A DNA stretch of 45,770 nt from Flavobacteriaceae bacterium (GTDB taxonomy: Bacteria; Bacteroidota; Bacteroidia; Flavobacteriales; Flavobacteriaceae): positions 1 to 45,770 of the forward strand of contig JAGKWW010000021.1 in the NCBI GenBank assembly GCA_021151665.1, given 5' to 3'. Numbering within the stretch: the first letter of the stretch is position 1; every line of letters begins with the position of its first letter. The translations under genes and the position numbers were made by a program. Below are positions 34,157-43,146 of this stretch, piece by piece. The notes beneath the pieces were generated by a model. That model did no database searches and had not been told where the DNA came from. It worked only from the letters and a program-made list of their open reading frames with translations.

Positions 34157-35336
34157 ATGCTTTGGCTTTTTTCGCCTTTTTATTCCGTCTGCCCCACCAT
34201 ATCAGGAAGCCGGTTATAGGAAGCATAGCACAGATAAAACTTGCTATAAAAGCCAGGATTTTGCCCGGAATACCTAATATTGCCCCTACGTGGATGTCAT
34301 AGTTTGCGGTGATTAGTTTTTCCCCGAAGTTCTTCTCGCTGTGTAGCCTTTCGCGCAACAGCTTTCCCGTGTATTGGTCAAACTGCAGGTTATGAGAGGT
34401 GTGGTATACCCCCTTATATTGCTGAATATAAACGTTGATAACTCCGGTAGTGTCTGATGGCGCCGGTGGCGATAGCCTGAATGCATCCGCCTCATGGTGG
34501 CGTATTTTTGAAATGGCATACGCATTCTGAATGGCGTGGTCTTTATCGCCCGTAGCCACTACAGATTTTTCAGTTTTTATATCCGGTGGGGTAAAGGTGC
34601 CTGAGCCTGCAACATAAACAATTGCCTGAAACCATGAAAAGGCCCAAACCATGCCCGTAAAAGCAATGATAATTGCAATAGAGGATATGTAGAATCCGAG
34701 GATGTTGTGCACGTCGTAGTTTTTGCGCCGCCACTTCGTACCATCTTTCCATTGAAACGACATGCGCTGCTTACGTGCGGCCTTATTTTTTGGCCACCAC
34801 AAAATAAGGCCGGTAATAAGCATTATAACAAATATTAAGGTAGCCCAGCCTGTAATGGTTTGTCCGATCGACGTATCAAGAAGCAGGCTCCAGTGCAGCA
34901 TTTTTACGATATTGAAAAAGTCGGCCTCTTCATCGTAGATTCCCAATACCTTTCCGGTGTACGGATCTACATAGATAGAATAATATTGCTCTATATGATC
35001 AAAATACCAGATTCCGCCCTCGGCAGCTTTGTAAACGTTGAATTCAATTGAACGGTGTGGGTCGTTGTAGACATTCACGCTGCTGATTACTTTCTCCGAA
35101 CCAATAGTTTGTTGCGTTTGTTTCCAAACCTGCGTAATCGGGAGCTTTTCGTCTTTTACTTCCGTTACATAGAGCTGCTCCTTGCGCAGCCATTCTGTAA
35201 TTTCCTGGCTGAAAACATAAATGCAGCCCGTTACAGCCAAAAGCAATACAATCAGTCCGGAGGTAAGGCCCAGCCACAGGTGGACGCGCCCTATCCAGTA
35301 CTTAAATCCTTTTTTCTTTTTCTTATCCTTTACCAT
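34155..35336 (-). CDS. PepSY-associated transmembrane protein, probable ferric-siderophore reductase type
   Basis: The 393-residue protein is of the PepSY_TM family. It has four hydrophobic helices (about 20-43, 155-182, 215-240, 355-385) and two periplasmic PepSY-like regions, with YYSIYVDPYTGKVLGIYDEE and QFDQYTGKLLRERL. Four histidines lie at membrane edges in VHLWLG, LHWSLL, VHNILG and IHVGAI; in related FoxB/PiuB-like reductases such residues bind heme. Members reduce ferric siderophores at the inner membrane or help metal uptake. It is the third gene after the TonB receptor and the DUF4198 gene, separated from the latter by six bases, which supports a part in iron acquisition. Confidence 0.87.
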   Translation of the reverse strand: MVKDKKKKKGFKYWIGRVHLWLGLTSGLIVLLLAVTGCIYVFSQEITEWLRKEQLYVTEVKDEKLPITQVWKQTQQTIGSEKVISSVNVYNDPHRSIEFNVYKAAEGGIWYFDHIEQYYSIYVDPYTGKVLGIYDEEADFFNIVKMLHWSLLLDTSIGQTITGWATLIFVIMLITGLILWWPKNKAARKQRMSFQWKDGTKWRRKNYDVHNILGFYISSIAIIIAFTGMVWAFSWFQAIVYVAGSGTFTPPDIKTEKSVVATGDKDHAIQNAYAISKIRHHEADAFRLSPPAPSDTTGVINVYIQQYKGVYHTSHNLQFDQYTGKLLRERLHSEKNFGEKLITANYDIHVGAILGIPGKILAFIASFICAMLPITGFLIWWGRRNKKAKKAKA

Positions 35337-35342
35337 TTCAGC

Positions 35343-36077
35343 CTATTTCTGCGCAGCAATCCGGTAAGTGGCGCAATGCCATATAAACTGGTAGTCTTTG
35401 CCGTTATAAGACCCCGGCACTTCTTCTTTTGTTGTCGCCTCAAATAAGTAAACGCCATCCCACGGCAATGCAAGGCGTACCAACCCGTCTTTATCTGTAT
35501 ATAGCTTTTTACTCCATTGGTCAGAGATGAATGCTGTTACTTCGCCTTCTTTCAGGGGTTGTCCTTTATACAGTATTTTCAGCACCGCTTCGCCGGATTT
35601 TGCATGTGGCTTGCCCGTAACGTCTATAATAGTGATTCCCTCATTATTTGCCGCGGCAGTCGCCGGGGCGCCCGACCCCACATCAACTCGAGCGGTGGAG
35701 TGATAGTGCGTTTTAAAAATACCAAAATTATATTGCGTATAGTCTATTACGTCAACCTTGTTGTTATTGAGAATTACGGTATACGTTCCCTTAGCCGATG
35801 GAACAAACGATCCGCTGTAATAGTTAGCAGAAGGCTGCAATTGTAATTTCGATTTTTCTCCTGCAGGGCTGATTAGCCATACTTCAAAGTTTTTCATTTT
35901 GCCGAATGCCTCCCCGTCAGTTTTCTCGCGGACGCCATAAGTGTACTCGCCAAAGAAAACTTTTACCTCATGCTTTTGGTTCAGTTTGCCCGATGGGCTG
36001 GTTTCAATCCACATAAAGTGCGCAAAGGCAGCGTTTGCTGAGAGTAGAAATAAGAAGGTGATGATAAGATTTTTCAT
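35343..36077 (-). CDS. DUF4198 domain periplasmic protein
   Basis: The 244-residue protein has a signal peptide with an AFA cleavage site after residue 19, leaving histidine (His20) as first mature residue in HFMWIET. The rest is beta-rich with two sandwich-like halves: about 20-125, with KGTYTVILNNN, and about 145-244, with GEAVLKILYKGQPLKEGEV and GLVRLALPWDGVYLFEATTKEE. This is the DUF4198 family, related to periplasmic metal-uptake accessory proteins. It is probably periplasmic. Its place between a TonB receptor and a PepSY reductase suggests metal or metal-chelate handling. Function is not established; a copper- or nickel-type site at the N-terminal histidine is only a hypothesis. Confidence 0.82.
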   Translation of the reverse strand: MKNLIITFLFLLSANAAFAHFMWIETSPSGKLNQKHEVKVFFGEYTYGVREKTDGEAFGKMKNFEVWLISPAGEKSKLQLQPSANYYSGSFVPSAKGTYTVILNNNKVDVIDYTQYNFGIFKTHYHSTARVDVGSGAPATAAANNEGITIIDVTGKPHAKSGEAVLKILYKGQPLKEGEVTAFISDQWSKKLYTDKDGLVRLALPWDGVYLFEATTKEEVPGSYNGKDYQFIWHCATYRIAAQK

Positions 36078-36087
36078 GAGGCCAATG

Positions 36088-36119
36088 TAAAAAGCGGCAC
36101 AGGAAGTTCCTGCGCCGCT
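36088..36119 (-). terminator. Intra-operon terminator after the TonB receptor gene
   Basis: AGCGGC (36093-36098) pairs with GCCGCT (36114-36119) and CAGG (36100-36103) with CCTG (36109-36112), with one mismatch between, around AAGTT. On the minus strand five T follow. It would lower expression of the DUF4198 and PepSY genes relative to the receptor. Confidence 0.65.
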
Positions 36120-36128
36120 GTGTTATTA

Positions 36129-38624
36129 TTAGAACTGGTAGCTTAAGCTTGCAGCAAATGTGCGTGGCTTTTGCGGGCTGATGGTAGACCAGCCTTTGTA
36201 GTAATCCTTATCGGTCAGGTTATCCATTTTCAGGGTAAGGGTAAAACCTTCTACCGTGTAAAATGCCGAGGCGTTAAGTACCGTATACTCCGGCAGGGTA
36301 AAAGTACCGGCAAGATTCCTGTTGAAAATCTTGTTTTCGCTGGCATAGTTACCGCCAAAGCCAAGTCCGAAACCGTTTAACACACCACCGCTAAATTTGT
36401 AGCTCGCCCAAAGGTTGGCCAGGTTCATTGGCCCTGCGCTTTCCGGCCTGCGGTCTTTAAAGTCGCCGTCACCTTCAAGCAGCTTGCTGTCATTGTAGCT
36501 GTAGCCTGCAATGATGTTAAGCCCCTGGATAGGGTTTGCTGTAACAAACGCCTCAAAACCTTTATTGCGCTGCTTGCCATTCTGTAGGTTGATGATGTTT
36601 GGCAGTGCAGGGTTAACAAGGTTTGCCTCCTGAATAGAATACACCATATCATCTACTGTAATATTGTAGTAGCTAAGGGTAGCCGATACTTTGTTGTTCA
36701 TCAGGCTTACCTTTGTTCCTGCTTCAAATTGCTTTGCATGTTCGGGCTTAAAGGTACGGGTGATAGATACACCTTCAATACGGTCCTGTACCGGCGCAGT
36801 ATTACTGAAGCCATCCATATAGTTAGCGAAAAGCGAAACTTTTTCAAGGATTGGCTGATACACCAAACCGAATTTTGGAGAGTAAGCTGTCTGGTTAAAG
36901 TCATCTGATGAGGTGCTCAGGTCGCCTTTGTTTGAAAAACGGTCCACCCTTAGACTCACCATTGCAGATAAAGCAGGGGTAAAATTGATCACGTCTGATG
37001 CATAGGCGCTGAATATCTCTTCTTTGCTCTTCATCGGGTTTACGTTTCCGTTTGCCAAAAGCGCATCCACGCCCGGCTGGGTAAGCACACCTGAGTCATC
37101 ACGTCCTGTTGGTTGTGCCATAGCAGTTAGGAAACTGTCAAACTGGGACTGGTTGTTGCCAAGGTAAATGTACCCATTGCCCACGTAAGGGCCGCTGTTG
37201 TTTACTACATTCCTGTTGAAGTAGTCAAGGCCTACCACCATACGGTTCCTGAAGCTGCCAAGCCTAAAGTCGCCAATGAAGTTTTGCTGGATGTCTGTTC
37301 CGTAGGTTTCAGAGTTTTGTTTGCTCATGTAGCGTCCAAACACCATTCCGTTAAGCGGCTGACCGATTGTGCTTTCAGCAAACCCCGAAGCTTCATAGAT
37401 ATAGGAGTAATAACCGTCAGATTTTGTAGAGGTGCGTGAAAATGCTGTTTGTGATGTCCATTGATCATTGATCTTGTAGTTCATTTGCCCCTGGGCATTA
37501 AATGTTGGTGTGTCAATGTACAGGTCGTTACTGGTATAAGAACGGTTCCTGTTATAGCCGAAAGCTTCAAGTTCGCTTAGGTTAGTAGCACGTAGCGGAG
37601 AAAAACGATCTACAAAAAGCATCCCGGTATTGGTGCTCCGGTTGTTGTAAAATTCAGTATTGATAAAAAATGTCAATCTGTCGCTGGCTTTGTAAAGAAC
37701 AGAAGGCGCTACAAATACCGACCTCCTGAAGCCTGCGTCCTGAAAGCTGTTCTCGTTATGGTAGGCAGCATTGATACGAACACCGCCCTTGTTGTCTTTA
37801 AAAGGCGAGTTGATATCTGCAGTAAACCTGTTCAGGCCATAGGTGCCGCCGGTGTAGGTTACGTTGCCTCCAAAAGTGTCATAGGGTTTTTTGGTAGTAA
37901 CGTTGATAAGGCCCCCGTAAGAGATAAGGCTGCTGCCGAAAAGAGTTCCCGACGGACCTTTGATCACTTCGATACGCTCTACGTTCTGCGGATCTTCGCT
38001 GCCGTTAGATACCGCAGGAAGGCCATTAATCATTGTAGGCTGTACCGGAAAACCGCGGAGTGAAAAGTAACCTGCGCCATCGCCGCCACGCCCTGTTGAC
38101 TCCCAAAGCCTGTCGAGGCCGGGAACGTTCTTATAAGCGTCATCCATATTGGTTACCACCTGTTCCTTCAGAAGCTCGCTGGTAATAGTATTGTACACCT
38201 GCGGATTCTCGAGGTCTTTAAGCGGCATCTTAGAAACGATCGCGCTTTCGCTGCGCGAAAATTTATTGCCACGCCCCTCAATGACCACCTCGCTAAGCTG
38301 TTCCTGATTTTCTGATAAACTGATGTTTTTGGTTACGGTCTCGTTAGCAGTTACAGTTACAGCCTCTTCTATTGCGGTTACACCTATTGCCGATATACGC
38401 AGGGTATAAGTTCCCGGCTTTACATTGCGTATTTCATAAGCGCCCGATGCATTAGTCGTTGCCGAGTAGTTGGTACCTTTAAGTACAACCGAGATATTCT
38501 CTGCGGCTGTATTATCGCTTAAGGTAATTGTCCCCGAAACTTTTCCACGCTCCTGTGCCCACATTGTCAGGCTGCACAGCAAGACCAGTAAGGAAAGGAC
38601 CGTTTTTGTAATATTGGTTTTCAT
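36129..38624 (-). CDS. TonB-dependent siderophore receptor
   Basis: The 831-residue protein has a signal peptide (1-24, ending MWAQ) and a carboxypeptidase-regulatory-like domain (about 26-110, with KVSGTITLSDN and YEIRNVKPGTYTLRIS). A plug follows (about 130-260) with FSLRGFPVQPTMINGLP and VERIEVIKGPSGTLFGSSLISYGGLINVTTKKP, then a 22-strand barrel ending in FAASLSYQF. It imports a ferric siderophore with energy from TonB-ExbBD. The barrel resembles FhuA/FoxA-type receptors, but the ligand is not predictable. The frame extends to 38747, but the promoter and Fur-like sites lie inside that extension, and the signal peptide starts at 38624. It heads an operon with DUF4198 and PepSY genes. Confidence 0.93.
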   Translation of the reverse strand: MKTNITKTVLSLLVLLCSLTMWAQERGKVSGTITLSDNTAAENISVVLKGTNYSATTNASGAYEIRNVKPGTYTLRISAIGVTAIEEAVTVTANETVTKNISLSENQEQLSEVVIEGRGNKFSRSESAIVSKMPLKDLENPQVYNTITSELLKEQVVTNMDDAYKNVPGLDRLWESTGRGGDGAGYFSLRGFPVQPTMINGLPAVSNGSEDPQNVERIEVIKGPSGTLFGSSLISYGGLINVTTKKPYDTFGGNVTYTGGTYGLNRFTADINSPFKDNKGGVRINAAYHNENSFQDAGFRRSVFVAPSVLYKASDRLTFFINTEFYNNRSTNTGMLFVDRFSPLRATNLSELEAFGYNRNRSYTSNDLYIDTPTFNAQGQMNYKINDQWTSQTAFSRTSTKSDGYYSYIYEASGFAESTIGQPLNGMVFGRYMSKQNSETYGTDIQQNFIGDFRLGSFRNRMVVGLDYFNRNVVNNSGPYVGNGYIYLGNNQSQFDSFLTAMAQPTGRDDSGVLTQPGVDALLANGNVNPMKSKEEIFSAYASDVINFTPALSAMVSLRVDRFSNKGDLSTSSDDFNQTAYSPKFGLVYQPILEKVSLFANYMDGFSNTAPVQDRIEGVSITRTFKPEHAKQFEAGTKVSLMNNKVSATLSYYNITVDDMVYSIQEANLVNPALPNIINLQNGKQRNKGFEAFVTANPIQGLNIIAGYSYNDSKLLEGDGDFKDRRPESAGPMNLANLWASYKFSGGVLNGFGLGFGGNYASENKIFNRNLAGTFTLPEYTVLNASAFYTVEGFTLTLKMDNLTDKDYYKGWSTISPQKPRTFAASLSYQF

Positions 38625-38776
38625 TTTATTTAGAATAATTAAATTTTGCGAGGCAAAGGTAAAACGCAGAATCATTCTAAACAAGTTGTTTTTAATTATT
38701 CTAAATAAATCATTTGCTGCGCATAAATGTGGCGATGCAAATAACATCTTTAACCTTTTTTTAAGAATAATGAAAA
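38625..38776. promoter_or_regulatory. Four-copy Fur-like operator cluster at the TonB receptor promoter
   Basis: A perfect palindrome AGAATCATTCT (38668-38678) lies between the -33 and -7 boxes. A 19-base sequence TTTATTTAGAATAATTAAA (38625-38643) recurs inverted at 38691-38709, and a further copy, AAGAATAATGAAA, lies at 38763-38775. Together they suggest TTTAGAATnATTCTAAA, with the same 7-1-7 layout as classical Fur boxes. The copies cover the start site, the spacer and the upstream flank, as expected for an iron-responsive repressor. Confidence 0.6.
38654..38684 (-). promoter_or_regulatory. Promoter of the TonB receptor operon
   Basis: On the minus strand the -33 TTG (38684-38682) is 20 bases from TACCTTTG (38661-38654), an exact -7 box. 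Transcription should start near 38647, leaving a leader of about 23 bases before the ATG at 38624. Confidence 0.7.
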
Positions 38777-38807
38777 TTTTAGCTGTGTTACGTTATCGTT
38801 AATTCAT

Positions 38808-38832
38808 AGAAAAAGCCTCCCTGCGGAGGCTT
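38808..38832 (-). terminator. Terminator of the RND efflux operon
   Basis: AAGCCTCC (38813-38820) and GGAGGCTT (38825-38832) form an 8-bp stem around CTGC. On the minus strand TTTTTC follows. It lies 24 bases beyond the pump gene's stop. Confidence 0.85.
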
Positions 38833-38856
38833 CTCAAATTTGTGTGTTTTGATATT

Positions 38857-41800
38857 TTAGTGCTTTACGGTAAAGCCGTCTTCGCTTAGCTCGCGGTGCT
38901 CATAATCAGCAACCATAAGCTCTTCATAGTTTGGTTTTTCCTTTTTAGAAAAGCGCGCAATAAGGCTGTCGAAGATTGAATATACCACCGGTACAATTAC
39001 GAGGGTAAGGAACAGCGAGCTTACAAGCCCCCCGATAATTACCCAGGCAAGGCCGTTGTTCATCTGGGCCGCACCGCCTTTGGCCAACGCGATCGGGATC
39101 ATACCGATTACCATCGCGATCGTGGTCATCAGGATCGGGCGGAGACGGGCATGGTTGGCCTGCACCAGTGCATTAAAGGTGCTTTCGCCTTCGGCTTTCC
39201 GGTGGTTGGTGAAGTCTACAAGCAGGATCGCGTTCTTACACACAAGCCCGATGAGCATGATGATACCCAATATGGTGAAGATATTTAGCGTATTGTTGGT
39301 CAGTGCCAGTGCCAGAAGCGCCCCGATAAAGGATAGCGGTACCGAGAACAATACCACAAACGGGTAAACAAAACTATCATACAATGCCACCATTACCAGA
39401 TACACAAGTAAGATAGCTGCTAATAGTGCAATACCCAGCGTACCAAAACCTTCACCCTGCATCTCCATGTCACCGCCCCATACATAGCTCACGCCCGCAG
39501 GGGTGGGTTTATCAAGGAACTTCGCTTGCCAGTCTGCAATTACCGAGCCTACAGGCCGCCCTACCGATTGCCCCTGTACGGTAACAGAAGCACTCTTGTC
39601 GCGTCTTTCGAGCAATGAGGGCCCGGAACCTTCGGTGATGGTTGCAAACTGCGATAGCTTGATTTCCTGGCCCATATTGTTTACAAAGGTCAGATTCCGC
39701 ACATCATTGATGTTCATACGGTCGTGTTCGCCAAAGCGGATATTGATGTCATATTCATACTGGCCGGCGCGGAATTTACCATCGGTATTTCCATTAAAGG
39801 CGGTTTGCATGGTAAGCCCTATCGTTTGAAGGTCAAGGCCAAGAGCCGCCATTTTATCGCGGTCTACCTGCACATTCACTTCCGGTGAGCCCGACTCAGA
39901 GGTCAGCTTTACCTCGGTAGCGCCATCTATCTTTGCGAGTTCGGCTGCCGCCTTAGTTGCATAGTCCATCGCACTCTTAAGGTCATTTGCGGTTACCGTA
40001 AGCGCAATAGGTGCGTCATCGGCGCCACCCATGATACTCACCGGCACCGTCTTAATTTTTGCTCCTACCAAAACTTTTTCAAGTTCGCGCTTGGTTTTCG
40101 CAGCATATACAAAGGAGTTATCCTTACGATGGTCCTCATCTACCAGTGTTACCGTAATCTCAGCTTTGTATGCCGTACCCTGTACACCTCCCGAAAAACC
40201 TTCGCTGGTTTGTCCCACTGTCGTAATTAAACTTTTTACTTCGGGCTTGCCAGCCAGGAATTCTTCGGCTTTCTGTGTCATGAAGTTCGTCTGTTCCAGC
40301 GATGCATCTTTTGGTTGCTCCATTTGTACAATGAACTGCCCCCTGTCGAGTTTTGCGAAGAATTCACCTCCCACAAATTTACCGGCGATAAAAAGCGAGC
40401 CAAAAAATAGGACCACCGCTACGCCAAGGCTGGCAAGCTTGGTGCCGCGGCTCTTCAGCGACCATTTCAAAATACCGGTTACCCAATGGGTAAAACGGTC
40501 AAGGCCTCTTTCAAAACCAAGGATAATGCGGCCAAAAAATGTTTTATCGGTGATGTGCTCCAGCTTGCCGAAACGTGACGAAAGCCAAGGGATAAGCGTG
40601 AATGATGACAGCAGGGAAAGCAAAGTTGCGATAACTACCACAACACAGAACTGCGTGATAATGTTACTTACCAATCCTGTACTCATAGCGATAGGGAGGA
40701 ACACTACCACGATTACCAAAGTAATGGCCGATACGGTAAACCCGATTTCGGCAGTACCGTCATACGCGGCGCGTACCCGATTCTTACCCATCTCCATGTG
40801 GCGGTATATATTCTCAAGTACCACAATCGCGTCATCCACCAGGATACCTACCACCAGCGAAAGGCCGAGTAAACTCATCAGGTTGAGGGTATAACCCATC
40901 ACATAAATACCTATGAAAGTGGCAATAAGCGATGCCGGGATAGACACCATCACGATAAGCGCGTTACGCAAACTGTGGAGGAAGAACAGCATTACAAAAG
41001 CCACCAGGAATATTGCAATGAAAAGGTCATGGATAACGGCATCCGCAGCTACCAGCGTAAATTCAGAAGTATCATTGGCTACTTCCAGCTTTAACCCTTC
41101 CTTGCTGTAGTCCTTTTGTATTTTGGCAATGGCAGCGTGCACATCTTCACTTACTTGTACGGCATTGGCCTCCGTTTGCTTGGTGATCTGTACCGCAATA
41201 GCGCTTCCACGGTTTACCCTTGCAATTTTATCAGCTTGTTTCTGGCTGTCCTGAACATCGGCTATCTGGCCAAGGCGAACCTGTATACCGTTTTTGCTCG
41301 AAACTACAAGGTTCCGCATTTCTTCTACACTACGATATTTACCGGCAAGACGCACCAGCATGCTGCTTTCACGCGTTTTTATGCTACCGGTAGGGAAATC
41401 GAGGTTACTGCCTAAAATCACCTGTTGCACCTGCGGGATACTAAGGCCATAGCCTTTTAGCTTTTCTTCGTCAAGGTTTACCTGTATCTCACGCTCCTGG
41501 CCACCCACAAGGGTTACCTGCGCCACGCCCGGCACACGTGCCAGAAGCGGTTCTATCTTTTTGTCTAGGAGGTCGTAGAATGCTACCTCATCCATTTTAG
41601 AGGTTGCGCCCAGGGTAATAACCGGAAGGTCGCTTAACGAGAATTTTACCAATGCCGGCGGATCTGCATCTTCCGGAAGGTCTTTCTCGATGGCATTGAT
41701 TTTCCGTTGCGCATCGTTTAACGAGTAGTCGGCATCTGCTTCCGGCTCCAGCGTCACCATTACTACCGAAAGGCTTTCGTAGGATTTGGATTCTACTTTC

Positions 41801-42033
41801 TTTACAAGCTCGAGCGATGATACCGCGTCTTCTATCTTCTTGGTCACCGTGTTCTCTACCTCACTCGGCGATGCACCGGGATATACGGTAGAAATGGTTA
41901 CCACGTTCATTTCAAATTTCGGGATAAGCTCGTAACTCAGGCTGCTGTAGCTGAAGAGCCCCCCAAGGGTAAGTATCGTGAACAACACTATTATAAGTGT
42001 TGGCCGCTTTATGGATATTTCTGCTAATTTCAT
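38857..42033 (-). CDS. RND efflux pump permease (HAE1/AcrB-like)
   Basis: The 1058-residue inner-membrane permease has twelve helices and two large periplasmic loops. It begins KLAEISIKRPTLIIVLFTI and has the TM4 proton-relay aspartates in VGILVDDAIVVLENIYRHMEMG. The second half repeats the pattern, with IGLVCKNAILLVDFTNHRKAEGES and MTTIAMVIGMIPIALAKG. The loops carry VYPGASPSEVENTVTKKIEDAVSSLE. It is the proton-driven part of a tripartite exporter for hydrophobic compounds. The TM4 motif and the lack of heavy-metal signatures favour the multidrug HAE1 group over CusA. It is last in the operon after tetR, tolC and the adaptor gene, 46 bases after the latter. Confidence 0.93.
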   Translation of the reverse strand: MKLAEISIKRPTLIIVLFTILTLGGLFSYSSLSYELIPKFEMNVVTISTVYPGASPSEVENTVTKKIEDAVSSLELVKKVESKSYESLSVVMVTLEPEADADYSLNDAQRKINAIEKDLPEDADPPALVKFSLSDLPVITLGATSKMDEVAFYDLLDKKIEPLLARVPGVAQVTLVGGQEREIQVNLDEEKLKGYGLSIPQVQQVILGSNLDFPTGSIKTRESSMLVRLAGKYRSVEEMRNLVVSSKNGIQVRLGQIADVQDSQKQADKIARVNRGSAIAVQITKQTEANAVQVSEDVHAAIAKIQKDYSKEGLKLEVANDTSEFTLVAADAVIHDLFIAIFLVAFVMLFFLHSLRNALIVMVSIPASLIATFIGIYVMGYTLNLMSLLGLSLVVGILVDDAIVVLENIYRHMEMGKNRVRAAYDGTAEIGFTVSAITLVIVVVFLPIAMSTGLVSNIITQFCVVVVIATLLSLLSSFTLIPWLSSRFGKLEHITDKTFFGRIILGFERGLDRFTHWVTGILKWSLKSRGTKLASLGVAVVLFFGSLFIAGKFVGGEFFAKLDRGQFIVQMEQPKDASLEQTNFMTQKAEEFLAGKPEVKSLITTVGQTSEGFSGGVQGTAYKAEITVTLVDEDHRKDNSFVYAAKTKRELEKVLVGAKIKTVPVSIMGGADDAPIALTVTANDLKSAMDYATKAAAELAKIDGATEVKLTSESGSPEVNVQVDRDKMAALGLDLQTIGLTMQTAFNGNTDGKFRAGQYEYDINIRFGEHDRMNINDVRNLTFVNNMGQEIKLSQFATITEGSGPSLLERRDKSASVTVQGQSVGRPVGSVIADWQAKFLDKPTPAGVSYVWGGDMEMQGEGFGTLGIALLAAILLVYLVMVALYDSFVYPFVVLFSVPLSFIGALLALALTNNTLNIFTILGIIMLIGLVCKNAILLVDFTNHRKAEGESTFNALVQANHARLRPILMTTIAMVIGMIPIALAKGGAAQMNNGLAWVIIGGLVSSLFLTLVIVPVVYSIFDSLIARFSKKEKPNYEELMVADYEHRELSEDGFTVKH

Positions 42034-42079
42034 TGATGTGTCTTTTATCCCATCCTCTTAGGTGAGGTTAGGAGTGCAA

Positions 42080-43138
42080 TTACTTTATAGGGCTAACTTT
42101 GGTTCCGTCCTGCAGGTTGATTTGACCGCTGGTTACGACAGTATCGCCTTCTTTAAGCCCGCCAAGGATTTCTACTTCTTCGCCAAAGATGCGGCCAGAA
42201 GTTACCTTCACAAGTTTGGCCGTGTCATTCTCTACCACAAAAACCTGGTTGTTGCCCACGCCGCCCACAAACGCTACACGGGGAATTGTCATTACTGCAG
42301 GCTCTGCTTTACCTTTGCCAAATACTGCCGAGCCGTACATGCCGGCCTTAAGCTCGTTGCCCGGGTTGTTGGCAATTTCTATCTCTACAGGGAAATTAAG
42401 CGATTCATCGGCTTTAGGGGCAATGAAGGTTACCTTGCCGTTGAATTTCTTATCAGGGAAAACGCTTGCCGTTACCGGAACGGTTGTACCGGTTTTAAGG
42501 CTGGCTACCTGTTGCTCATTCACGGTAACTTTAAGTTTCAGGGTAGATACGTTTACCAGCTCAAATAATACTGTGCCCGGAGACACTACCGAGCCCGGCT
42601 CGATGTTCCTTTTGTTTACAATGCCATTGATGCTGCTTTTGATGGATGCATCGCCCAGCTGAATCCTGGTCTGGTCCAGCCTTGCCTTTGCATTTACAAG
42701 GCCAAGCTTCGCCTGGTCCAGCTGCTGCTTGGTTACACCGCCGGTTTTAAAGGCATTTTCGTAACGCTGGCTGTCGGTAAGCGCATTCTGGTAAGCTGCT
42801 TGTGCGTTTTGCAATTCAATGTTCAATTGGTCGCCCTTAATCACAGCAAGCACCTGGCCTTTGCGTACCACATCTCCTTCATCTACAAGTACACGTACTA
42901 CGCGGCCGTTATTTTCCGCCGGGAATTCCAGCTGCTGCGATGGCTCAAATGTACCGTTGGCTACATAATCTGTATTCGGTACTTCGTTTTTCACGGTTGC
43001 AATACGTACAGCTACTGCAGTATTTTTTTGCGATACTACTGCCGTTTCTGCCTCGTTCTTTTCTTTGTTCTTGGTAAGGATGTAAGCGCCAAGTCCTATA
43101 ACGGCTACACCTATAATAATATATAAAATCTTTTTCAT
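42080..43138 (-). CDS. RND efflux membrane-fusion (periplasmic adaptor) protein
   Basis: The 352-residue protein has an N-terminal membrane anchor (ILYIIIGVAVIGLGAYILT). A biotinyl-lipoyl half-domain follows with GRVVRVLVDEGDVVRKGQVLAVI, then an alpha hairpin (about 95-160), the second lipoyl half with IKSSINGIVNKRNIEPGSVVSPGTVLFEL, a beta-barrel and a membrane-proximal domain. It links the RND permease to the TolC-type channel. The first helix has no lipobox cysteine, so it is an anchored protein, not a lipoprotein. It begins eight bases after the tolC gene. Confidence 0.92.
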   Translation of the reverse strand: MKKILYIIIGVAVIGLGAYILTKNKEKNEAETAVVSQKNTAVAVRIATVKNEVPNTDYVANGTFEPSQQLEFPAENNGRVVRVLVDEGDVVRKGQVLAVIKGDQLNIELQNAQAAYQNALTDSQRYENAFKTGGVTKQQLDQAKLGLVNAKARLDQTRIQLGDASIKSSINGIVNKRNIEPGSVVSPGTVLFELVNVSTLKLKVTVNEQQVASLKTGTTVPVTASVFPDKKFNGKVTFIAPKADESLNFPVEIEIANNPGNELKAGMYGSAVFGKGKAEPAVMTIPRVAFVGGVGNNQVFVVENDTAKLVKVTSGRIFGEEVEILGGLKEGDTVVTSGQINLQDGTKVSPIK

Positions 43139-43146
43139 TATGATAT

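Noticed and set aside
40031..40894. 287-codon plus-strand ORF opposite the RND pump
   Set aside because: Antisense shadow of a clearly coding gene with Ser/Thr-rich low-information sequence.
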